Assembly (NCBI GenBank): GCA_031082125.1
Contig: JAVHLM010000032.1
Coordinates: 40,338 to 82,516, forward strand
Direction: 5' to 3'
From: Candidatus Eremiobacterota bacterium
Lineage (GTDB): Bacteria; Vulcanimicrobiota; CADAWZ01; Ess09-12
DNA length: 42,179 nucleotides
Shown: positions 1 to 8,259 of the stretch, one piece after another
Layout: every line of letters begins with the position of its first letter
How positions within the stretch are numbered: the stretch's first letter is position 1
Position numbers and translations under genes: made by a program
Notes under the pieces: model-generated
Told to the model about the DNA's origin: nothing
What the model saw: only the letters and a program-made list of their open reading frames with translations
Databases searched by the model: none

Positions 1-105
1 CTGCCGAAGCGCCTGCTGCCGAAGCGCCTGCTGCCGAAGCGCCTGCTGCCGAAGCGCCTGCTGCCGAAGCACCACCTGTTGAAGCGCCTGCTGCCGAAAC
101 ACCCG
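1..105 (+). repeat. 15-bp tandem repeat, seven units, four identical
   Basis: The unit ctgccgaagcgcctg occurs four times without change at 1-60. Three diverged copies follow at 61-75, 76-90 and 91-105. The unit is five codons long, so gain or loss of units would keep the Ala-Glu-Ala-Pro-Ala coding frame. The array runs off the left edge, so its full length is unknown. Confidence 0.85.
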
Positions 106-176
106 TGCCCGATACGCCTTCCCCGGAACCTGAGGAAGTCCCCGTGGAAAAGGCTGAAGGAACTGCATCTTCCTAG
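1..176 (+). CDS. C-terminal end of an Ala/Glu/Pro-repeat protein (5' truncated)
   Basis: The frame starting at base 3 is open from the window edge to a TAG at 174-176 and encodes a tail of 57 residues. It opens with repeated Ala-Glu-Ala-Pro-Ala units and continues into a Pro/Glu/Val-rich segment ending in Thr-Ala-Ser-Ser. Such low-complexity acidic/proline tails are typical of linkers, periplasm-spanning segments or disordered C-termini, so the functional part lies outside the window. The other two forward frames give Arg/Leu/Cys-rich repeats, and the ATG-initiated frame beginning at base 79 is a shadow. The gene converges on the receiver-phosphatase gene. Function unknown. Confidence 0.6.
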   Translation, partial: AEAPAAEAPAAEAPAAEAPAAEAPPVEAPAAETPVPDTPSPEPEEVPVEKAEGTASS

Positions 177-255
177 AGTGAAGAGGCTGCCAGATAGCCT
201 GGAGATGAGGAAGGCGAGGTTTCATCCCGCAGGAAGAGTCGGGAAGGCAGGGATC

Positions 256-1416
256 CTAGAGGAACTCCAGGACAAGAAAGGTGAGATCGTCCAGCAAAAA
301 GAAGTTACCGCCAAGGAAAGCTTCAACCTTGTGCATAAGAAGCGTTGACAGGTCCTTCACGGGGCATTCCATGTTTTTGAGGAGCAACCGGTAGAGGCGC
401 TTGATGCCGAAATTCTTGCCCGCCTTGTTTTTCGCCTCGATGAGACCGTCGGTATAGAGGATAAGCCTGTCGCCTTCCTCATATTTTGCCACGTTCTCAG
501 TGTATTCAGGCTCGGTGTACATGCCTATGAACACGCCCGTGGTCTTGAGAAGCTCATGCTTCCTGGTGTTCCGGTGGATAATGATGGGAGGGAAGCTTCC
601 GGCGTTGCAGTAAGTGAATTCGCGCTTCTCCTTATCAATGACGCCGACAAATACGGTGACAAAGCCCTTCTGAACGCTTCTGAGGCTCTCCAGCATTATC
701 CTGTTAGCCTCTGAGACTATCGTCATGGGGGAGTCATGCTCCCTGGCCAGCGTGTCAAGGATTCCAAAGGTAGATGCCATCAGGAGCGCCGCCTTCAATC
801 CTTTGCCGACGGTATCGCCAAGTATGACCATTATCCTGTTCTGGTCCTTCTCGATGAGCTGGCAGAAGTCGCCGCCTATTTTGCCCGAAGGAATGAACTG
901 GAATCCCACGTTGAAATGAGAGGCATCAAAGCTCGCAACACGGGGCTGGTTCTCCTCGAAAAGCCTGAATCCCTCGTTTATTTCGTCCCACTTATTGTCG
1001 ATGATATGCTTTATCTGATCCTTTGTAGTCTCAACGCGCCTGAGCTGGGCACCGAGCCTGGCAAGAAGCTCTTCCATATCAAAAGGCTTGCAGACATAGT
1101 CATCGGCGCCGCACTCAAGACCCTCAACGCGGTCGTGTACCTGCGTCCTTGCCGTGAGCATGATTACAGGCATGGTAAATCCCTGGCTGCGGATTTTTTT
1201 GCAGACAGTGTAGCCGTCCATCTTGGGCATGCTCACGTCCAGAATCACCAGGTCCGGGTTCTCCGAGACTGCCTTTGCAAGGGCTTCTTCGCCGTCCTGG
1301 GCCGTAATCACGTTGAAGTTCTCAATCTCCAGGTTGATCTTGAGAATGTTCCTGAGGTGCATCTCGTCATCAGCGACAAGAATTCTGGGTCTTTCTGCTT
1401 CTTCACTGCCCGGCAT
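256..1416 (-). CDS. Response regulator with PP2C-type (RsbU/SpoIIE) Ser/Thr phosphatase output
   Basis: The 386-residue protein has a canonical receiver domain at about 11-125: acidic pair Asp16/Asp17, phosphoacceptor Asp60 in LVILDVSMPKMDG, Thr88 in MLTAR and Lys110 in CKPFD. A short helical linker leads to a SpoIIE/RsbU-type PP2C domain at about 165-386, with the metal-binding GGDF near 180, GDTVGKG near 197 and LYTDGLIEA near 330. In this family, phosphorylation of the receiver activates dephosphorylation of a STAS anti-anti-sigma protein. Such a STAS gene lies 143 bases upstream on the same strand. The ATG at 1416 follows a GGAGAGG ribosome site. All catalytic positions look intact, so an active enzyme is expected. 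The target sigma factor is not in the window. Confidence 0.93.
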   Translation of the reverse strand: MPGSEEAERPRILVADDEMHLRNILKINLEIENFNVITAQDGEEALAKAVSENPDLVILDVSMPKMDGYTVCKKIRSQGFTMPVIMLTARTQVHDRVEGLECGADDYVCKPFDMEELLARLGAQLRRVETTKDQIKHIIDNKWDEINEGFRLFEENQPRVASFDASHFNVGFQFIPSGKIGGDFCQLIEKDQNRIMVILGDTVGKGLKAALLMASTFGILDTLAREHDSPMTIVSEANRIMLESLRSVQKGFVTVFVGVIDKEKREFTYCNAGSFPPIIIHRNTRKHELLKTTGVFIGMYTEPEYTENVAKYEEGDRLILYTDGLIEAKNKAGKNFGIKRLYRLLLKNMECPVKDLSTLLMHKVEAFLGGNFFLLDDLTFLVLEFL

Positions 1417-1481
1417 ACTTACCTCTCCAGCCCGCTATGGGGAGAATACAAAACAAAAATCCCCCACAGATCAAATCAATC

Positions 1482-1514
1482 CCGGAGCCCATGGAGCCGC
1501 CATGAGCCCCGGAG
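1482..1514 (-). other. Imperfect hairpin between the STAS and phosphatase genes
   Basis: A stem of about 14 pairs with a five-base loop lies in the gap between two minus-strand genes. Read as minus-strand RNA it pairs fully with three G-U wobbles. Read as plus-strand RNA it has two A-C mismatches but is followed directly by six T (1515-1520). It could be an attenuator or processing site separating STAS from phosphatase expression, or an antisense terminator. The structure is visible, the role is not. Confidence 0.35.
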
Positions 1515-1559
1515 TTTTTTGTCAAAGAGAGAGTTCTCTCTCATCTGGAAGGATCGTAT

Positions 1560-1910
1560 TTACTTTTCGCCAACCTGCTCAACGGCTTTTTCGCGCGTCT
1601 CAAAAATCTTGATGTATTCATCCAGGCCGGTGATATCAAAGATCTTTCTGATGTTCATATCAGAGCATATCAGATAGACATCGCCCTGGTGAAACCGGGC
1701 CTTGCTCTGCGTGGAAGTAAGCGCTTCCAGGCCTGAGCTGTCTATGTACCTGACCTTGCTGAGATCAATTATGAGCTTTGATTTCCCGCGGTTGACAAGC
1801 CCTATGAGCTCCTCTTTCAGTTTCTGGGAGATTGAAAAATCTATATCCCCTTCTACTTCTATGAGCGCAACCTTTGCCGAAATCTCTTTCATGTTAGAAA
1901 CGATTCCCAA
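1560..1910 (-). CDS. STAS-domain anti-sigma factor antagonist (SpoIIAA/RsbV-like)
   Basis: The 116-residue single-domain STAS protein carries the conserved loop VRYIDSSGLEAL at about 53-64. Its serines are the site phosphorylated by an RsbW-type kinase and dephosphorylated by an RsbU-type phosphatase. Both partner types are encoded next door: the receiver-PP2C gene downstream on the same strand and a HATPase protein divergently upstream. A TTG start at 1910 is favoured because a strong GGAGGAGGGGG ribosome site lies just before it. The ATG at 1892, six codons in, has no such site. It is expected to be cytosolic and to bind the HATPase when unphosphorylated. Confidence 0.92.
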   Translation of the reverse strand: MGIVSNMKEISAKVALIEVEGDIDFSISQKLKEELIGLVNRGKSKLIIDLSKVRYIDSSGLEALTSTQSKARFHQGDVYLICSDMNIRKIFDITGLDEYIKIFETREKAVEQVGEK

Positions 1911-2017
1911 CTAATTCACCCCCTCCTCCCGTCACACTGTGGAAATTTTCATCTTTCATTCACGAAATCCTCTTTTGATCAATCATACAGATGACAGAAC
2001 AAATTCTTTTATTTAAT

Positions 2018-2046
2018 TTTATACACTTTTTCCGAAATTCCTGCAA
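2018..2046 (-). promoter_or_regulatory. Candidate sigma70-type promoter for the STAS/phosphatase pair
   Basis: On the minus strand TTGCAG (2046-2041) and TATAAA (2023-2018) are separated by 17 bases, about 110 bases before the STAS start, in an AT-rich intergenic stretch. The -10 box is good (5 of 6). The -35 box keeps only TTG. Unproven. Confidence 0.35.
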
Positions 2047-2106
2047 AGAGAAACGAGCCAATTTTCCCCCTTCAGCTTTTGAAATCCCTCAATCGGAAAA
2101 TGGCTC

Positions 2107-3183
2107 ATGAAGGTATTTTCCCTTTTATGGAAGAACTTTAATCTCCTTATATTCTGTAAGTCGCCGCAGAGAACCTGGACAACCATGGAAAGCACCAACG
2201 CCTCCTGCCCTGCAACGCAAGCATTTCTCCACGAGCGGGGAACGATTCTCCTCGCTGGAAGTGAATACTACGACATATCACCTATTATTGCAGCCATTGA
2301 GAGCGGGGGGTATCAACTTTTGCTGGTGAAAGACAATTCCGGGGCTGCTGTTGCTGCTGCAGAAACCTGCCCTGACTTGGTGCTCCTTGATTTCGCCACC
2401 GAACTCGGCGGGCATTTCACCTCCCTGAAGAAGCTGAAGCCCCCGGATACAGAAGAATACCTCCCTGTCATCCTCATCTCACACACCGAGGAGTTCATTG
2501 AAAGGCTCCTTGTATTCAATGAGGGCGCTGATGACCTTTTTTTTACACCGCTCCCTTTCGCGGCCTTTCTCTCCAGGATAGAGGTTCTGATCCACATCAG
2601 GAAGCTTATTCACCTCGTGGGAAAATGCGAGAACATCAGGTCCCCCAGGTGGTGCTCCGCCCAAGGGGATGCAAAAGTCACCTCTCTCCATGAAAAGATT
2701 TTTACCTGTGTAAGAAATGATCTTTCCGTGCTCTCGGGAAGGAAGCTGTCCCTTGTAATGGAGAGGGGCGAACTCGACAGCACGCTGAAAGGCACGGCGC
2801 TCACCAGGGAATACATCGGCGATCTTGCTGACATGAAAAAGATGAAGGCCCTCCTTTCCCACCTTTCGAAAGACCTCCGCATAGGAAGCGAGAAGTGGAA
2901 CAGCATCATTGTGGCCACTTCGGAAGCCCTCTCGAACGTGATAAAATACGCGGGGAAAGGCTCCGTGGCGCTCTGGAAAAACAACAGCACGCTCAGCGTC
3001 AGGATTGATGACGAGGGGCCGGGAGTACGCCTCAAGGACATTCTCAGGTCCGTCTTTATAAAATGCCACTCGCGCCAGAGGATTCACAAGCTGGGATATC
3101 CTCTCATGATGGAGCTGGCCGACGAGCTGATCATCTATACCGGCACGGAAGGCACCTCTCTGGTGCTTCATTTCTCGCTCTAG
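2107..3183 (+). CDS. Degenerate receiver fused to an RsbW-like histidine-kinase ATPase domain
   Basis: Residues 45-166 have the fold pattern of a response-regulator receiver: LVLLD at 91-95 and LISHT at 123-127. The acidic pair is replaced by Ala-Gly-Ser-Glu and the conserved Lys by Thr147 (FFTPLPF), so normal phosphoryl signalling is unlikely. Residues about 225-358 form an anti-sigma-type HATPase_c domain, with N-box TSEALSNVIKYA at 271-282, G1 box DDEGPGV at 301-307 and a G2-like KLGYPLMMELAD near 328. It lacks a histidine phosphoacceptor domain, as expected for RsbW/SpoIIAB-type Ser kinases. Together with the STAS and PP2C genes it makes a full partner-switching triad. The start is uncertain. 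The ATG at 2185 (residue 27) is an alternative, because the first 26 residues are not family-like and neither start has a strong ribosome site. Confidence 0.82.
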   Translation: MKVFSLLWKNFNLLIFCKSPQRTWTTMESTNASCPATQAFLHERGTILLAGSEYYDISPIIAAIESGGYQLLLVKDNSGAAVAAAETCPDLVLLDFATELGGHFTSLKKLKPPDTEEYLPVILISHTEEFIERLLVFNEGADDLFFTPLPFAAFLSRIEVLIHIRKLIHLVGKCENIRSPRWCSAQGDAKVTSLHEKIFTCVRNDLSVLSGRKLSLVMERGELDSTLKGTALTREYIGDLADMKKMKALLSHLSKDLRIGSEKWNSIIVATSEALSNVIKYAGKGSVALWKNNSTLSVRIDDEGPGVRLKDILRSVFIKCHSRQRIHKLGYPLMMELADELIIYTGTEGTSLVLHFSL

Positions 3184-3303
3184 AAAAAATGCCCGATTCC
3201 TATAAAAGGAAAAGCTCAGCTCTTGTCCAATAAAGTTATGGCATGCCAAGGCTTGAGAAAAGACAGGGAAGAGAGGGAGCCTTGAAAAGATAAGGAGGAA
3301 GCA

Positions 3304-3861
3304 ATGATAACCTCAAACGACTTCAAGAACGGGATGACCATCGAGCTGGACGGCCAGCTCATGACCATCGTGGAGTTTCTCCATGTAAAGCCCGGCAAAG
3401 GCTCCGCCTTTGTGAGGACGAAGCTCAAGAATCTCAGGACAGGCTATACCGTTGAGAAAACCTTCAGGGCGGGGGAAAAGCTTATGAGGGCTCACATCGA
3501 GAAGCGCACCATGCAGTTTCTTTACTCCCAGGGCACTGATTACGTCTTCATGGATAGCGAAAATTACGAGCAGATAACTCTGCAGGGTGATCTCGTAGGT
3601 GACGGCACCAAGTGGCTCAAGGACGGCATGGAGGTCTCGATCCTTTTCCACGACACGACAGCACTGGGCGTAGAAGTGCCCAATTTTGTGGAGCTCGTCG
3701 TGACTGAGACTGAGCCTGGATTCAAGGGCGATACCGCCACCGGGGGAACAAAGCCGGCAACCCTTGAGACCGGCACCGTCATTCAGGTGCCCCTTTTCAT
3801 TGAAGTGAACGACAAGCTCCAGATCGACACAAGGTCCTCACAGTACCTGAGAAGAGTATGA
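3304..3861 (+). CDS. efp: Translation elongation factor P
   Basis: The 185-residue protein matches EF-P in length and three-domain layout: an N-terminal KOW-like domain, then two OB folds. The N-terminus reads [17 protein letters not shown]. The loop bearing the modifiable residue reads KPGKGSAF, with Lys34 at the tip, so a lysine-type (EpmA-like) or unmodified form is implied. The C-terminus keeps [17 protein letters not shown], close to the family signature. EF-P binds ribosomes stalled at polyproline and promotes peptide bond formation, which matters for an organism with Pro-rich proteins like those at 1-176 and 9739-10452. AAGGAGG lies just before the ATG. Its last 24 bases overlap the end of the convergent beta-propeller gene. 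Confidence 0.96.
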   Translation: MITSNDFKNGMTIELDGQLMTIVEFLHVKPGKGSAFVRTKLKNLRTGYTVEKTFRAGEKLMRAHIEKRTMQFLYSQGTDYVFMDSENYEQITLQGDLVGDGTKWLKDGMEVSILFHDTTALGVEVPNFVELVVTETEPGFKGDTATGGTKPATLETGTVIQVPLFIEVNDKLQIDTRSSQYLRRV

Positions 3862-5850
3862 GAGCGGGGCCTTTTTACTTTTCCCTTCATCCTGCACAGG
3901 ATAATCCGGATAATATTGATAGAGATCCCTTGTATTCCCTTCTGCCAGGAGAAAGAGAACCGTTTTGCCGTCGGGGCTCAGGACAGGGAAGACTTTTGCT
4001 CCCTCAAGAGGTAAGGGCATTTTCACCGGAGCGTCATCGCCGTCAATGGACCAGAGCTCATTGTTTCTTGTGAACACCAGCCTGCCGCCCCCTGCGCTCA
4101 GTGAGGGCGGCCTCTCCCCTGCCCTGCTGTTCGCCACCCTCTCTCTCTTCCCTGTCCTTATGTCAAGGCGCCAGATCTCCTCCCTGTCCTCAGGGCAGGC
4201 AGCATAGTAAAGCGTTGAAATGCCCTGAAAACAGAGGGAAGAGCACAGAAGCGCCTCAGAGCGTAGAAGGAGCGCCGCGCTTCCTTTCTTCACCTCAAAA
4301 AGCTTCAGCAGCCATTCTTTCCCCTTCCTGTCCACAAGGGCGATCTGCTCACCGTCAGGTGACCAGCAGGGGGCATGCAGGAGCTCATACTCGTCTGAAT
4401 CAAGAATGAAGGAGCTGTCTTTCCCGCCATGCCATATATGGAGCGCCGTTCGCCCCTTTTCCTTGGCGATAAAAGCAAGGGACTCACCACGGGGTGCCCA
4501 CACAGGCATTGCGGGAAGGGAATCGCCTCTGGTCAGCTCCACTGCCGCTCCTTTCTGGAAGTCCCCTTTCATGAGGGTCAGGATGTCTCCTTTTTTTGCC
4601 ATGAATGCCAGCGACATCCCGTCGGGGCTGAAGGCCGGGCAGAACTGCTCGTCACCGGAGGACTCAAAGCGGAGCCCGCCCTCGCCGCTTCCGGCATCAA
4701 TTATTTTTATGTGCCTCTTTCCATTGACATTCCAGGTGACTGCCGCAGGGCTGCCTGAAGGCCCCACGGCGGGATAATAATCCGCGGCCTCGGTGTCGAT
4801 CAGTGAATGCTCTTCAGCGCTCTCTGCCCTGGTGATAATTATGGAAAAGATGCTGTCAAGATAGGATACCCACGAGACAATGCCCGACGGCATCCATTTC
4901 AGGCCGAAAAGGCTGCCGTGCTGATCGGAGAGCTGCGTGGCCGACTGGCCCTGCCGGTCCATGGACCAGACGTTCATCGCTCCCGAGCGGCTTGACAGAA
5001 AGGCAATCCTCCCTCCCGAAGGAGACCACTTCGGAAGAGTATTGATGCCCGGGGATGCGGTAAGGTCCCGCACCTTACCGCTGGTGAGGTGCATGGTCTC
5101 CACCGATGAGCTCATGGACCCTCCCCGTACAAAGGCTATCTCCGACCCGTCGGGGGAGGGGGCGGGAAGAAGGCATATTCCTTCATCGCCCGTAAGGCGG
5201 CTTTCGCCGGTCCCGTCGGCGTTCATAAGGCAGACATAAGACCTCCCCAGGTCGGTAGAGGCAAAGAGAATCTTGTTCCCATGGTCCATCCATGAGCAGG
5301 CCAGCTCCTTCCTGTCATCGTGGGTGAGCCTGAGGGCGTTCCTGCCATCCCTGCCGAGAAGCCAGAGGTCCCACGTGCTGCCCTTGAAAGAGCTCACGAT
5401 GAGCTTGGAGCTGTCAGGTGACCATACGGGCTCAGTGGTGAGAGGCGTCACGGTTATCACAGGGAAGATCTTCTTCTGTGAAGAGCCGTCGCTCTTCATC
5501 ACGTAGAGGCTCCATTCACCGTCACCGTTGGAAAGGTAGGAGATATAACGGCCGTCAGGCGACCACGAGGGGAGAATGTCCTGGCCGGGGCCTGCCGTGA
5601 GCCTCCTGAGATCGCTCCCGTCCCTGGCGGCGCTCCAGATATCCGTGTTCCCCCCCGTCTCCAGCACGAAAGCAACGCGTTCTTCGCCGGGGGAAAAGGA
5701 GTAGAGGTAATAACCATTGAGCCAGCGGCTCTCGCAGAGCCTCTTGAGGCCGGCAGGCTTCGATGCCCTCTCTGCGGCCGCTCCGGAAAAAGATCCGCAG
5801 GGGGCAGCGAGAAGAAGGGCAATAACTACGACCATGAGCTGTCTTTTCAC
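3838..5850 (-). CDS. Exported TolB/WD40-like beta-propeller protein (PD40 repeats)
   Basis: The 670-residue protein starts with a Sec signal peptide (Lys-Arg, hydrophobic core at about 6-16, likely cleavage after SGAAA near 26). Nearly all the rest consists of TolB-type PD40 blades, recognised by recurring W/F-SPDG-x-x-I/L-A/S-F/Y motifs such as [13 protein letters not shown] near 90, together with D-x-W or L-W strands. There are a dozen or more blades, probably two propellers. No peptidase or other catalytic domain follows, unlike DPP IV or tricorn proteases. TolB is about 430 residues with an N-terminal D2 domain, so this is not TolB itself. A periplasmic or surface binding role is likely, ligand unknown. 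The start is GTG at 5850. An AGGAGG lies 15 bases upstream, rather far, so ATG at 5835 remains possible. Confidence 0.85.
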   Translation of the reverse strand: MKRQLMVVVIALLLAAPCGSFSGAAAERASKPAGLKRLCESRWLNGYYLYSFSPGEERVAFVLETGGNTDIWSAARDGSDLRRLTAGPGQDILPSWSPDGRYISYLSNGDGEWSLYVMKSDGSSQKKIFPVITVTPLTTEPVWSPDSSKLIVSSFKGSTWDLWLLGRDGRNALRLTHDDRKELACSWMDHGNKILFASTDLGRSYVCLMNADGTGESRLTGDEGICLLPAPSPDGSEIAFVRGGSMSSSVETMHLTSGKVRDLTASPGINTLPKWSPSGGRIAFLSSRSGAMNVWSMDRQGQSATQLSDQHGSLFGLKWMPSGIVSWVSYLDSIFSIIITRAESAEEHSLIDTEAADYYPAVGPSGSPAAVTWNVNGKRHIKIIDAGSGEGGLRFESSGDEQFCPAFSPDGMSLAFMAKKGDILTLMKGDFQKGAAVELTRGDSLPAMPVWAPRGESLAFIAKEKGRTALHIWHGGKDSSFILDSDEYELLHAPCWSPDGEQIALVDRKGKEWLLKLFEVKKGSAALLLRSEALLCSSLCFQGISTLYYAACPEDREEIWRLDIRTGKRERVANSRAGERPPSLSAGGGRLVFTRNNELWSIDGDDAPVKMPLPLEGAKVFPVLSPDGKTVLFLLAEGNTRDLYQYYPDYPVQDEGKSKKAPLSYSSQVL

Positions 5851-6015
5851 AGGATTGCCAGGGTACCTCCTGATCTACCCGTCTTGTTGCTTTCCGCAGG
5901 AATCCTGATGGTAGTTCTCCCTCGGCTCTTTCTTCTCCTATCAGGCGCTCCCGTCATTTGTTACCATCCGTTAAAGAAAGTTAACATTCTGTTCGCATAG
6001 TTCTTCTGGATCGCT

Positions 6016-6044
6016 TTGACTTCCCATGGCGCCTGCCTTATACT
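6016..6044 (+). promoter_or_regulatory. Near-consensus sigma70 promoter for the 71-residue protein
   Basis: TTGACT at 6016-6021 and TATACT at 6039-6044 are separated by exactly 17 bases, five of six matches in each box. Transcription would begin near 6051, giving a leader of about 30 bases before the ATG at 6081, which has a GAGGAGG ribosome site. This is the best promoter I can see in the window. Confidence 0.75.
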
Positions 6045-6080
6045 ATTCTTAGAATACCCATATTGTGAGGAGGCATCATC

Positions 6081-6296
6081 ATGTCTGACGAGATTAAGGG
6101 CATCCAGGCCATGGACAAAGCGAATGAAAAGGGCTTCAACGAGGTCATGTCAAGCCAGAATGAGAGCGAGAAGGCCCGGGACAAGTTTGCGAAAGAAACA
6201 AGCGAGCAGATAAAGGGTGACGGTGCTGCGGCCAAGGACCCCGTGGACAAGGCAGGTCTTTCCGACGAGGCCAAGGAAGAGAAGAAGGCCCAATAG
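6081..6296 (+). CDS. Small highly charged hypothetical protein
   Basis: The 71-residue protein is rich in Lys, Glu, Asp, Ala and Ser, with no Cys, Trp, Tyr, Pro-rich tract or membrane segment. The N-terminal 45 residues look helical (MSDEIKGIQAMDKANEKG, then Glu/Lys heptad-like runs). The C-terminal third is Ala/Lys/Asp-rich and probably disordered. I do not recognise a family. The composition is reminiscent of small hydrophilic stress or desiccation-type proteins, but no defining motif is present. It stands alone between a near-consensus promoter and a strong intrinsic terminator, with a GAGGAGG ribosome site, so it should be an abundant monocistronic product. The coding signals are better than those of many longer genes here. 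Confidence 0.8.
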   Translation: MSDEIKGIQAMDKANEKGFNEVMSSQNESEKARDKFAKETSEQIKGDGAAAKDPVDKAGLSDEAKEEKKAQ

Positions 6297-6325
6297 AAGC
6301 CGGGGTCAGGAAATTATCACCGCCG

Positions 6326-6364
6326 GGCAGTGCCTCTTTAAACAGAGAGGCACTGCCTTTATTA
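6326..6364 (+). terminator. Intrinsic terminator after the 71-residue protein gene
   Basis: A perfect 12-bp GC-rich stem (6326-6337 with 6346-6357) closes an eight-base loop and is followed by TTTATTATT. It lies 30 bases after the stop codon and ends the short monocistronic unit before the kinase gene. Confidence 0.88.
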
Positions 6365-6482
6365 TTCTCATGCGAAATTTTTTCCCCTGCGGAAGGTTTT
6401 TTCTTTCCCATACCTAAAGAGTATTTCGTGGGCTCTTTGCGGAAAGTGCCCTGATTTGGCTGAGATGCCGTGACAGGTGACC

Positions 6483-7610
6483 ATGAAAAAGTATACCAAG
6501 GGAACGGTCCTCAAGAACCGCTACTCTATCGTAAAAGCCATAGGTGAAGGCTCCTTCGGCGTGGTATATCTCGCTGACGACACCGCGCAAAAAGGGAAAA
6601 AGAGGGCAATAAAGGAGTTCACCAGGGAGGCCATACCGCCGGGAAAAGAAGAGCTCCTCCTTCGCGAGACGAAATTCCTTGCAGGCCTTTCACACCCAGG
6701 CCTTCCCCAGGTAGTTGACCAGTTCTTCCATGAGGACAGCTATTACATGGTGATGGACTACATCGAGGGCGACACTCTGGACTCCCTGATGATAGTAATG
6801 GATGATCCGTTCCAGGAAGAGGATGTCGTTCCCTGGATGATCAAACTCTGCGAGATCCTGGAGTATCTCCATGGCCTTGACCCGCCCGTCATCTACCGGG
6901 ACCTGAAGCCGTCAAACATAATCCTCTGCCCCGACGGCGACGTGAAGCTCATTGATTTCGGCACGGCCCGCTTTTTCAACCCCGTGAAGGTCAAGGATAC
7001 CTTCATCATGGGCACGCCCGGCTTTGCCTCTCCGGAGCAGTACGGCTCGGAGCAGTCCGATGCGCGGAGCGATATTTATTCCCTGGGGGCCACATTCTAT
7101 TTTCTTCTTACCAAGAAAAACATGGAAAATGCGAAATTCACTTTCCCTCCCCTGCGGAGGCTCAACCCGAAAGTGTCTCCCGCCCTCGACGAGATTATCA
7201 TGAAGTGCATCAATATCGTACCAAAGCTCCGTTTCGAATCGGCCGCTGAATTGAAGGAGGCCCTGAAGACCAACTGCAGCGAGAGCGCGACCCCGCCCCA
7301 CCCGCCTCACCTTCATCATCAAAAGCAGGCCGCAGAGGAGCACGAGGCTCCGTCTCAGGAGCGTCCATGGCTTCTCTCGCTGCCCGTTGCCGCTCTTGTG
7401 CTGCTGATACTGAACGTCGCACTCCGTCCCGCGGGCTTCCCGGGCTGGGCCCTCTTCATTGCCTCATTCATTGCAGCAGGTGCCGGCCTCGTTCTGTCGA
7501 TTCTTCCGGTTATCACAAGGAAAGACAAACTCGGGAAAACCGGCCTGATAGTATTTGTGGCCTCAGCGGTTCTTTGGATATGCTCCATGATATTCGGAGC
7601 AGCGAGATGA
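6483..7610 (+). CDS. Hanks-type Ser/Thr protein kinase with C-terminal membrane segments
   Basis: Counting from ATG 6483, the kinase domain (about 14-262) has the Gly loop GEGSFGVVY (21-29), catalytic Lys44 in AIKEF, helix-C Glu62, catalytic loop YRDLKPSN with Asp140 and Asn145, DFG at 158-160, and GTPGFASPEQYG plus SDIYSLGA in the activation segment. All residues needed for activity are present. A His/Pro-rich linker (270-295) leads to three hydrophobic segments at about 297-313, 321-344 and 353-371, so the kinase is held at the inner membrane with its catalytic domain in the cytosol. There is no extracellular sensor domain such as PASTA, which is unusual compared with PknB. ATG 6483 with AGGTGA in front is preferred over the GTG at 6477. 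The downstream helical protein is likely co-transcribed. Confidence 0.94.
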   Translation: MKKYTKGTVLKNRYSIVKAIGEGSFGVVYLADDTAQKGKKRAIKEFTREAIPPGKEELLLRETKFLAGLSHPGLPQVVDQFFHEDSYYMVMDYIEGDTLDSLMIVMDDPFQEEDVVPWMIKLCEILEYLHGLDPPVIYRDLKPSNIILCPDGDVKLIDFGTARFFNPVKVKDTFIMGTPGFASPEQYGSEQSDARSDIYSLGATFYFLLTKKNMENAKFTFPPLRRLNPKVSPALDEIIMKCINIVPKLRFESAAELKEALKTNCSESATPPHPPHLHHQKQAAEEHEAPSQERPWLLSLPVAALVLLILNVALRPAGFPGWALFIASFIAAGAGLVLSILPVITRKDKLGKTGLIVFVASAVLWICSMIFGAAR

Positions 7611-7641
7611 CTGCCGCAGTTCACTAGGAGGAGAGCACGCC

Positions 7642-8259
7642 ATGGACTTCCTTAACAAGATGAAATGGAACCTCAGGAACACCATAGACGAGGTGAAGCT
7701 GAACGTGAAGCACAACCAGCTTGCCGTGGAGAGAAGGTCCATCCTGAGCGAGATCGGGATGCTCTACATCAGGAAAGGGAAAAATCTTGGCTTTAGCGAC
7801 GCCGAGATCGAAGAGCTCGTGAAAAAAGTGGTGATGTTAAGCACCGAGATCAAGGTAGTGGGAAAACAGCTCAAGATGAACGAGGAAGTGGACTTTTCCG
7901 CCATACAGGGCAGCAATGCCGTGACGACAAAATTCAACCAGGCCATGATGAAGATCACCCAGTCCTCTGAAAAATATGATCTCAAGGGCAGGTATGACTC
8001 CCTGGTGGAAAAGGCCGTCGAAGCGCTTGCAGGCGTCGGTCACATGTGCATGTGCGCCAAGAACAAGAACTTCGAAGCGCTCCCCGAATACAGGGAGATC
8101 ATAAAAAGGTTTGAAATGGTCCATGCCGAGTATTCAAAGACGGGAAAAGAGTTAAGGGAGACGCAGGTCCTCGCGAGGGAAAAGAGCGAGTGGCTCATTC
8201 CCTTCCTCACTTTTCTCTATTCATTGAAAGAATTTGCAGGCTCAAAGAAAAGAAACTAG
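7642..8259 (+). CDS. Hypothetical helical protein, co-transcribed with the kinase
   Basis: The 205-residue protein has no signal peptide. Charged amphipathic helices dominate. Residues 1-85 are Lys/Glu-rich with heptad-like spacing, from which a coiled coil is likely. A small Cys-containing turn, GHMCMCAKNKN, sits near 132. A second helical stretch runs to a C-terminal hydrophobic patch, WLIPFLTFLYSL, near 184-195, which could contact the membrane or a partner. No family recognised. It begins 31 bases after the kinase stop with a strong TAGGAGGAGAG ribosome site, which suggests one transcription unit. A role as substrate or adaptor of the kinase is inference from position only. Its stop overlaps the convergent methyltransferase gene by four bases. 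Confidence 0.75.
   Translation: MDFLNKMKWNLRNTIDEVKLNVKHNQLAVERRSILSEIGMLYIRKGKNLGFSDAEIEELVKKVVMLSTEIKVVGKQLKMNEEVDFSAIQGSNAVTTKFNQAMMKITQSSEKYDLKGRYDSLVEKAVEALAGVGHMCMCAKNKNFEALPEYREIIKRFEMVHAEYSKTGKELRETQVLAREKSEWLIPFLTFLYSLKEFAGSKKRN

Noticed and set aside
1-105. Possible CRISPR or regulatory repeat array
   Set aside because: The units are 15 bp, contiguous, without spacers and in frame with an Ala/Glu/Pro protein tail.
736-1677. 313-codon plus-strand open frame
   Set aside because: It runs antisense to the receiver-phosphatase gene, whose receiver and PP2C motifs are unambiguous. The composition is unlike a protein and no start site is present.
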